Below, piece after piece: positions 57,224 to 64,000 of a DNA stretch of 64,000 nucleotides. The DNA comes from Lophius americanus (lineage: Eukaryota; Chordata; Actinopteri; Lophiiformes; Lophiidae). The stretch spans positions 1,321,501 to 1,385,500 of the forward strand of contig JBBDHG010000166.1 in the NCBI GenBank assembly GCA_037951165.1. Direction: 5' to 3'. The number at the start of each line of letters is the position of its first letter. Position 1 is the stretch's first letter. Below the pieces are notes generated by a model. That model made no database searches. It saw nothing but the letters and a program-made list of their open reading frames with translations, and was not told the origin of the DNA. A program made the translations under genes and the position numbers.

Positions 57224-57990
57224 GGCACGTCCCCATCGGCTCCTAAGACGGCAGGAGATGGACGGACGGACGAATCCACGGCTCCTCGCATCACGGGCTC
57301 CACCAACCAGAATCTTAGGAGATCCGGTTTGGCTTCCACATTAAAGCGAAAAGAGTTTTATTGTTCCTTTGCACTAGGGATTGGAGCCTGATGGTTGTCC
57401 TCCTCCCCCCCCCCTTTCCCCCAACAGCTTCTATTGGCCGCGTTCTGACTGTCTCTCTCTGATAATATTTCTTTGTTGAAAGAGGATGGAGGATTTTCGA
57501 AGGCTTTGTTTATAAGCGGCCATTTGGCAAACTGCAGCGAGTTCCTTCGCAGTAAAGAGGCGGTCATGAAGGAAAACAACATACTGGCCGGTGATTGATT
57601 CCAAAAGAAGCTCGCATCTCTTCTGCGAGCCCGTGCTACTGAGTTGATTATTCTGTCGGCAACATTTCTCTTAATACCTGCATACGAATGACTCGTAACT
57701 CCAATATAACCTCCTAACGCGCTTCACTTTCCCGCTCTAATGGACCATGTGGTGTCTTCAGATTTTCCAATTTCATCCCTGTATCCTCTAATACAAGTGG
57801 TCTTTTACTTTCTCGTGTACGATCTGTGGTTTAGGCATATTTTGTAAATCTGAATCAAAGTAAATGTAATATGAAATCGTACTTGATGTTTTGTATGGAA
57901 GACGTCCGGTGACGAGAATGTGGAAAAGTTTGTGTGATACAGATGAGTGTGTCGACTTCACTCTCTAATAAACTGGGGAAAAAACTCTCT
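57224..57990 (+). other. vma21: vma21 3' UTR with poly(A) signal
   Basis: Unique sequence after the stop. AATAAA at 57967-57972 is followed by 'ctctctactgtgataattgtgac', consistent with a cleavage site soon after. Confidence 0.6.
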
Positions 57991-58539
57991 ACTGTGATAA
58001 TTGTGACAAAAATATATTCTCTTTATGTTGTCCGTACTTTTATTAAAGGTTACAAAGTGTGAACAGGATGAAATGAGTTCCATAAACCAATCGGATCACT
58101 CCGTTAAAAATACCAAACCATGAAAGTGAGACTTAAAGGTTCTCTCTCAGGAACTTCAGTGGCCTATCCAGCAAAAGGCTCCGCCCCTTTGTTGATGGCT
58201 CCCGTCTCTGGAACCGCTAAGAGGGACTTGCCAGAGGTTGAGCTCCTCGAATTAAATATGACTCATTAATAATGTCGAACCGTCCTTATCGCCCTAACCT
58301 AAATATTTCTATGAAGTCAGCGATGTGCTGGAAGATCAGATCCCTCAGTGACTCAATAAAGAAGATAAATACTGTTCATTTATTTCCTGTGAGATCAGTA
58401 ATGAAACAAGACACATTTCCTCGTGTCAACTCATATCAACTAGATTTAGATACTAGCAGAGTTTTTGGTCGGGGAGTTAGGGACAAGGATTTTCCACGAG
58501 CTCCCCATGATGAGTAACATATGAACTATTATAGTCAAA

Positions 58540-58920
58540 TAAGAGCTTGAGTGGATTCACATGAGCCAATTTGGACATAATCAAACTGAAAGAAGCTTCC
58601 TCTAGTGAATGAAATATGAATTATTAGAATAAAATATGCAAGGTAGATATCAAGTTGATTTATACGCGCAAAATTTGGACTGAATCTGACCAACTGTTGA
58701 GAACTTTATTTCTGAAAAAATGTGGCATTGGGGATAAAGCTCTCTCCCCCCTAGTGGCGAAAATATGCAACTGACCTTTCCCAACATCAATGTAGTTCTT
58801 CCTCGCGCTAAGGTCTATGGGGGTAGGAAATCTGCAAATAATCCCTGAAATACTTTTGGAGTTATAGCATTAACACAGAGAATTTGCAGCGGCGGTGATG
58901 AAGATTCTTTAATATCTTCT
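58540..58920 (-). repeat. Repeat family R1, - orientation
   Basis: 'cttcctctagtgaatgaaatatgaattattagaataaaatatgc', 'gatttatacgcgcaaaatttggactgaatctgacc', 'ccctagtggcgaaaatatgcaactgacc', 'tagttcttcctcgcgctaaggtctatggggg' and 'gatgaagattctttaatatc' follow the R1 order. Confidence 0.6.
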
Positions 58921-58959
58921 TTTCTGAGACACAACGGCAGAAAAATCTCAAAAATAAAC

Positions 58960-59115
58960 CGTAAAACTCCGGTAACCGGTGGAGGATTGGCTCCAGGGGT
59001 CCGCATCATCAGCTGGAATACGAAACTTTGCTTGCTGATTCCAGAATAAAGTGCTTTACAGAAATCAAGTCTTGATGAAATAAAAGCCTGGATGACTTTT
59101 TTTCTCTCTTTTTTT
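58960..59115 (-). mobile_element. L2-like LINE, RT fragment
   Basis: The minus strand reads KVIQAFISSRLDFCKALYSG and then ISKQSFVFQL, equivalent to the 'VIHAFISSRLDYCNALYSGISQKSISRLQL' segment of fish L2-like LINEs. Short relic. Confidence 0.65.
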
Positions 59116-60091
59116 TTTTTCAAATGAGGACGAAAAAATCTTTAAACTCACAATCGTTTGCGTAAAAAAACCCCGAAAAATAATTGATTTCAAAATCCGG
59201 GGCCTGTCAGCCGAACGGTAAAATTAGTCTCTTAGCTACGATGGCATCCAGGAAAAACATATTTTTTAAATGAACAGGCTGCATCACATGAAAGGCCCTG
59301 AATGCCCCCCCCCCCCCCATCTGTTGTGCGAGCAACACAAGGAACAAACATCCCAGATCAGATACATGTGTGCATATATTGACTCTGTTTCTGAGGAACG
59401 TCAGTTTTATTTATGCAGATTCAGAATCAGCTCCTAACGATGGAAACAAACGACATATGTGAGCGTCTACGGCCTTTGAGAAATATGGATTTGTTATGCT
59501 ACTTCTTCCAGACACAAATTCAACTGTCATAACAGGGAGACAAAATACACTGCCGCAAATGTATGTATTAATTTAAGAACATTATAAATATTATGAGTGC
59601 GCATCCTCTTTATATATTATAGAAAAACGTTGCATGGGCGGCACACGTAAACAAGGACAGGGCAGAAGGAGCAGTGTGGCAAGAAATCAGAGAACCCTGA
59701 CATGCAAAAAAATAACATTTTATCATCCAACTCCAGGTCATTCTAGTGATTGACAGGTAACTTAAGCACTTTTCCAGTCTTGTTTTATAACGTTTGGTTC
59801 ATCTGTTTGAGTAATTAAGAAAAATATTGTCCTTTCCTTACTTTGGTATAAATATGAGGTGACACAAGCTTCATTCTCTTTGATGTTCCTCCCCTTGGGA
59901 GAGAACAGAGAACACAGCAATGACGCACAAAGTTCTGGAGATGCTCAGATTTGGAAGCAGATCCAAGAAAAATCTGTCAGAGATGGTAAAAAATCAACCT
60001 GGAAGAGGATGATTCTTTAAACTGACCCCACACCGTGTGAGGAGGATGGTTTGACTAAAAGGTTTCACCTAGAGAATTGCTGAAGACATTT

Positions 60092-60151
60092 GAATGTTGG
60101 AATCAGAAATATTCCAACATTCTCTATCTATATATATTTATATAGATAGAG
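60092..60151. repeat. Two adjacent perfect hairpins
   Basis: GAATGTTGGAAT (60092-60103) pairs with ATTCCAACATTC (60111-60122), 12 bp, 7-base loop. CTCTATCTATATA (60122-60134) pairs with TATATAGATAGAG (60139-60151), 13 bp, 4-base loop. They share base 60122. They lie between two AT-rich stretches with no gene. Confidence 0.85.
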
Positions 60152-60197
60152 TTCTATTGATCATCTCCTTCTTAAACTAAATCCAGGAACAGTGTAT

Positions 60198-60232
60198 GTT
60201 ATTACACTGTTATTACACTGTTATTACACTCA
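60198..60232 (+). repeat. 11-bp tandem triplication GTTATTACACT
   Basis: Three perfect head-to-tail copies, about 50 bases after the hairpin pair. Confidence 0.9.
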
Positions 60233-60464
60233 TCCAGGCTTGATGAGAGATAATGCTGAGATGAATCCATTAGGTATCCGTGGCAACCTCAACTTTCCAT
60301 TCTTCTTGAGTAATTTAAATCCTGTAACGAGGAAGTTCACGAGTGTCTCAGTGAGATCTGCAGAGTTGTAAGCCGTCACACGATGGCAGCAACCCGTCTG
60401 CCGGTTAGAGACCGAGGCCCGGAACAGATGCCGTCTCTGAATGATGTTTTCTCCCCCAGAGATC

Positions 60465-60602
60465 ATGTCGACAAAGGATAACGTGTTTCCTCCTCCTCAG
60501 CAGATCTCCGGAGCTGCTCCCACGTTTCATCCTGCAGAGTTTGGCGTCGAAGCCGCGTGTCCTGCACTGACTTCAACGACGCTGGTGACGATGACGAGGT
60601 GA
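60465..60602 (+). CDS. Doubtful small ORF, 45 residues
   Basis: MSTKDNVFPPPQQISGAAPT continues 25 more residues to a TGA. The Pro-rich start resembles the cytosolic N-terminus of small membrane proteins. A possible donor (GGTGACG) lies inside at about 60587. There is no matching downstream exon before LINE sequence starts at about 60800 and no homology I can name. It is more likely chance than a gene. Confidence 0.12.
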   Translation: MSTKDNVFPPPQQISGAAPTFHPAEFGVEAACPALTSTTLVTMTR

Positions 60603-60794
60603 CAGGCCTGCGAGCAACAACACTGAGTCGGCAAACATCAGAGGCCCGGTTCTCCCCTCAGCTGATGTTTCTGGCGGCGGAGCGATGTCAGAGTGCGTTT
60701 AAGGGTAGGCTCTGCTTCTGGCTTTTTGTCATTTATTACAAATATGCAGGTTCGGCGGCGGTGCCGTGTGACACTGCGGTGACACACAGACCAG

Positions 60795-61285
60795 ACATAA
60801 TAATAATAATAATAATAAAAATACATTTAATTTATGAGGCACAGCTCTTCATCCAGCCGGGGTTCAAACAAACTTTTTAGAAATGCCCCTAACTTTAGTC
60901 ACCTTCAGTCCTGAGGCCCGACTCAGGAGCAGCCAGCAGAACTCTGAGGATCTGGGACTGAACCCAGGATCATGTGGGCGGAGCAGCTCAGTGATGGAGC
61001 TGGGAGCTGATCCATGAAGTGCTTTAAAAGTAGCCGACAAGAACTTCAAATCTGGATTCTGGGGGTTCTGAAAGCAGCTGGTATCCAGTGAGGAGAGGCT
61101 TCATTTTATCTTATTTATCTTCAAACCCGAGCTGCTGCGTTCCGAACCAGCTGGAGACGCGAAGCAGCTACTCCAGATGGAGTGAGATGAAGACTCGGGT
61201 GACCTCCAGATCTTAGCGAGAGAGGAAGGACTTTATCCTTGAGACGGTCCTTAACGGATAAAAGCGAAATCTGACAACTTTAGTT
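60795..61285 (-). mobile_element. L2-like LINE, RT C-terminal half with 3' tail
   Basis: Read 5' to 3' on the minus strand: RIKSFLSR (then stop) DLEVTRVFIS, RLQLVRNAAARV, ASPHWIPAAFRT, TFKALHGSAPSSITELLRPH, then an (ATT)n tail at about 60798-60818. This is the expected order of an L2-like ORF2 C-terminal region. Several stops and deletions make it a pseudogene. Confidence 0.75.
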
Positions 61286-61445
61286 ATTTGTGTCTGAAAG
61301 AAAAGGTCACTGACAAAAATCTCACCCAGGTGTCCGGCTGCAGGTTTGATATTTGAGCACCAAGATGTTCCTTTCAGAACCAGACGGACTTCAGGGAGGC
61401 AAAGAGAATTAGTTCTGACTTGTCCTCATTGGGTTTGAGAAGGTC
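61286..61445 (-). mobile_element. Likely continuation of the L2-like LINE, upstream part
   Basis: Continuous low-stop sequence with the same character ('cagacggacttcagggaggc', 'ttagttctgacttgtcctcattgg') next to the recognised RT segment. No motif is clear enough to name, so the left boundary is uncertain. Confidence 0.3.
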
Positions 61446-61623
61446 ATGTGAAATCCGGCACTTTATCTCAAGCGGACAGGAAGAAAGACGACGTAATAAC
61501 ATCTTTAGGCTTTAAGACGTTCTTTGGGAGTGACGAGGACGGACGGGGTCAGGAACCAGCACATCAGAGGGACGGCCCGATTCTATTATGTGGGTCAGGG
61601 GTCGGGTCAAAGCCATTATTTCT

Positions 61624-61826
61624 TCAAACCCTTCAATGTCCTGCTCAGCTGTTCATAATATTACAGCATGTGTTTATTAAAAAAAAGTAAGGGGCTTATT
61701 TTTACTTCCCCCAAAGTAAAAAATCAAACAATTTGTCATTTTATGGTAAATTTAGTTTTGAGTAAGAAATTAAAAGAAATGATTTTTCAACGTTTTTTTT
61801 CTCATCCAGGACATCAAAGGGTTTGA
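61624..61826. mobile_element. Family P element, copy H, deleted form without RT fragment
   Basis: Inverted ends AAACCCTTCAATGTCC (61626-61641) and GGACATCAAAGGGTTT (61809-61824), 14 of 16 complementary. The left subterminal 'tgctcagctgttc' is shared with copies A and F. About 200 bases with no trace of the RT fragment. Flanks are TCAA/TTGA-like rather than TTAA, probably decayed. Confidence 0.6.
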
Positions 61827-62139
61827 GATGTACAAGAAAAACTCTAGTAGCATCATAATAAAATAAGACTTGTTCTGTCCAGCAGATGGCAGTCCGGGCC
61901 GACAGAACCCTCGGACCCTGCAGCTCAGAGGTGTTCGAAGAGAGAGAGAAGGGAGAGGGCAGTAGAGCACCGCGCTCCAGCTGCATGATGGGAAACATCA
62001 ACCCCACCGACTACAGGCTGAATCAAGTCTCTAGAATATGTCCTCTGGAAACCTGAAGTTATGGCCAACATTAAATACAAGCCTCCAGAGCTTTATTCTG
62101 GGTTATTGTGGGGTTTTGGCTTACAATTAAATAAAAAAA

Positions 62140-62143
62140 CATA

Positions 62144-62178
<35 letters not shown>
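62140..62178. repeat. (AT)n microsatellite
   Basis: AT dinucleotide tract directly before copy I. Confidence 0.9.
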
Positions 62179-62181
<3 letters not shown>

Positions 62182-62186
62182 CAAAG

Positions 62187-62735
62187 ACTTAAAACCCTTT
62201 AATGTCCTCACCAAGAAAAGACAAAGAAAAAAAAATAAATAATATTAATTCATTATGAATATCAAAGACAATCTAAATTGACCATAAAATGACAAATCTT
62301 TACGTAAAGCATTTAAAAAAAGACAATCTGACTTACAATAACTTTATATTTCGTGGAAAATAGTCCGTTTATTTCTATTCGCTCAACTTTTTTTGGTAAA
62401 GTATGTTTTTTTTTCTTTTAAAAGTATTTGACCATTATTCCACTTTTTTTTTTTTTTTTGGTCCTATCAAGTTAGACAATTCTATTTAGTAAGTCCTCAC
62501 ATGCCAACTAAATGTTTCTTATCAAACAGGACTTTCTCCATCACCATGATTAATGCCTCGTCCTCGTTTGGCCCCTTTTGACCACTGGTGTCCCCCAGGG
62601 CTCCATCCTTGGCCACTCCCTCTTCAGCATTCACAGGCCGTCACTGGGTCAGATCATAAACTGACTCAGTCACATTTTCTAATAAGAAATAGCGACTCAA
62701 AAGGAGCTCAACCAAACAGTTGATCACATGATCAC
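62187..62735 (+). mobile_element. Family P element, copy I, carrying RT fragment
   Basis: Left end AAAACCCTTTAATGTCCTCACC (62191 region). RT fragment at about 62505-62665 in plus sense: LSNRTFSITMINASSS, then GVPQGSILG-type wording ('ctggtgtcccccagggctccatccttggcc'). Ends with 'gagctcaaccaaacagttgatc', the subterminal hairpin; the terminal repeat itself is lost. Confidence 0.6.
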
Positions 62736-62739
62736 ATCT

Positions 62740-63100
62740 CACTCGTGCTTCTAAAAGTATCGGCGGTGTTTATTAGTTCATACGTCTGAATCGTCCGTAG
62801 GAGCAGACGTGAGTATGACAGGTTGAATGAATGGAATTACATCTTGGTGTTTTGCTACATTCAGCAGCGCACTTATACAGTTTATCATCTTTTATTATGT
62901 TTATGTAACTCCAAGGGAATTTAAGCCCTTTTTTAAAGCGCCAAATTTGCATTTCCTTGTGTTTTAGAACTCAAACGGTTCTCCTTCATCGGCATCCAGG
63001 GATGTCGGTAAGGTATCGACATGAATAACGCACAGCTGCAATGTCAACCTTCCCCAGGGACATGAAAGTGAATTAAAAAGAAAAAGGAGGGTTAACTCTG

Positions 63101-63153
<53 letters not shown>

Positions 63154-64000
63154 GTGTGTGTTTGTCCTAGAATCAATTGTTTTTCTCGTAGGTCCAGTTC
63201 CGGAGGGGTGTTCAGTGTCCCAGCGTCATAAAGATGTCAAAAGGAGGACGTGAGGCATGATCAGGACATGGAGGCAGGTCGTCTTGATTAAATGTAATTA
63301 CCGCAGGAATCCGGTTGAAAACAAAAAAGAAGATGTGTGAGATATTTCTTATTATTTATGCCAGAGTCTTTGACATTTTGTATTACGTGGGTTATTGGCC
63401 GGGTCAAAGTCCTTGTTTGATTAAGACATCAGAGATTCAATCCGGTAACGCCAGCTTCAATGCTTCGTGCATGTTTGCTTATTGATCTTTTGTTTTATTT
63501 GATTTCAAAAAGCTCTTTATCAGTCGGGGGGGTTGTGTTGCAATCTTTGATAAAAAAAATTAAAAAAACGGCCACGGCCTCACTTTTCCTTTTTTAAAGT
63601 GAAACAAATTCCGCAATCATGAGTTTCTTCAACCCTAACTTGGAAAAATAACTCAGAAATCTGAATATCATGCTGCTATTAAAGGTCCAGTCTACGTGAT
63701 ATTATTAATAATAATAATAATAATAAGACTAATACTGTTAACTCGTCATCTTCATTATATCGTACATATTATATACATACGGGTCAACATTGCAAAATTA
63801 ATTCTCTCTCTGTGACCCACCCCTTAGAAGCAGTGGGGGGGGGGGGATCCTTCGGCATGCAGGGATCCAACCGCCGATCTTATATATTCTTATATATTAA
63901 ATTAATAAATGACCTATAGAAATTAAATATGGAATGATGTAAATTTTTCCGTAGGTTTTTTTTTATTTTCTTGGTGAGGAGAGTTAAAAGACTTCAAAAC
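62740..64000. other. Intergenic DNA to window end
   Basis: Contains a (GT)n tract and TAATAA runs near 63703-63726. No supported gene. Confidence 0.5.
63103..63161. repeat. (GT)n microsatellite
   Basis: GT tract of about 59 bases with one GC interruption. Confidence 0.95.

Noticed and set aside
59880..60060. Possible Tc1 transposase fragment ('aagaaaaatctgtcagagatgg')
   Set aside because: Resemblance too weak in any frame to support a call.

Overview
This window is vertebrate nuclear DNA, almost certainly from a ray-finned (teleost) fish. It has long introns with GT-AG borders, AT-rich introns and intergenic DNA, and abundant microsatellites. It also carries relics of teleost-type repeats: L2-like and RTE-like LINEs, tRNA-derived SINEs, Tc1-like and hAT-like DNA transposons. 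The species cannot be named from this sequence alone. I see no operons, rRNA genes, tRNA genes or CRISPR arrays. Repeat classes were assigned by eye and are provisional. Coordinates of repeat edges are approximate unless a terminal motif is quoted. 

Three protein-coding genes are supported, all on the + strand. (1) neurl1b (450-9197): five coding exons of an E3 ubiquitin ligase with two neuralized (NHR) domains and a C-terminal RING. The short first coding exon lies upstream of the window. (2) A melatonin receptor of the Mel1c/GPR50 lineage, mtnr1c (24801-44857): two coding exons split by a 19.0-kb intron at the conserved position after TM1, giving a 351-residue GPCR. (3) vma21 (53770-57223): three coding exons of the ER-resident V-ATPase assembly chaperone, 104 residues, preceded by a compact promoter with a TCTCGCGAGA palindrome and a CCAAT box. 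Having the receptor next to vma21 matches human Xq28, where GPR50 and VMA21 are near each other. This supports Mel1c over Mel1a or Mel1b. 

The three genes do not form a pathway: one acts in Notch-ligand ubiquitination, one in melatonin signalling, one in V-ATPase assembly. Everything else is intron or intergenic DNA dominated by repeats. 9750-24700 is intergenic and holds a 0.7-kb minisatellite of 17/34-bp units. 24997-43997 is the receptor intron, filled with LINE, SINE and DNA-transposon relics. 44860-53580 is intergenic and ends in a 550-bp GATAA pentanucleotide array. 58000-64000 is intergenic with LINE and terminal-inverted-repeat relics. 

The most unusual signal is a family of about nine short elements between 17.8 and 62.7 kb. 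The best-preserved copies begin TTAACCCTTT(A/G)ATGTCC and end with the reverse complement, as a non-autonomous piggyBac-like element would. Eight of the nine carry the same roughly 55-codon fragment of a LINE reverse transcriptase. The ninth has the two ends but lacks that fragment. Its chimeric structure looks worth following up.
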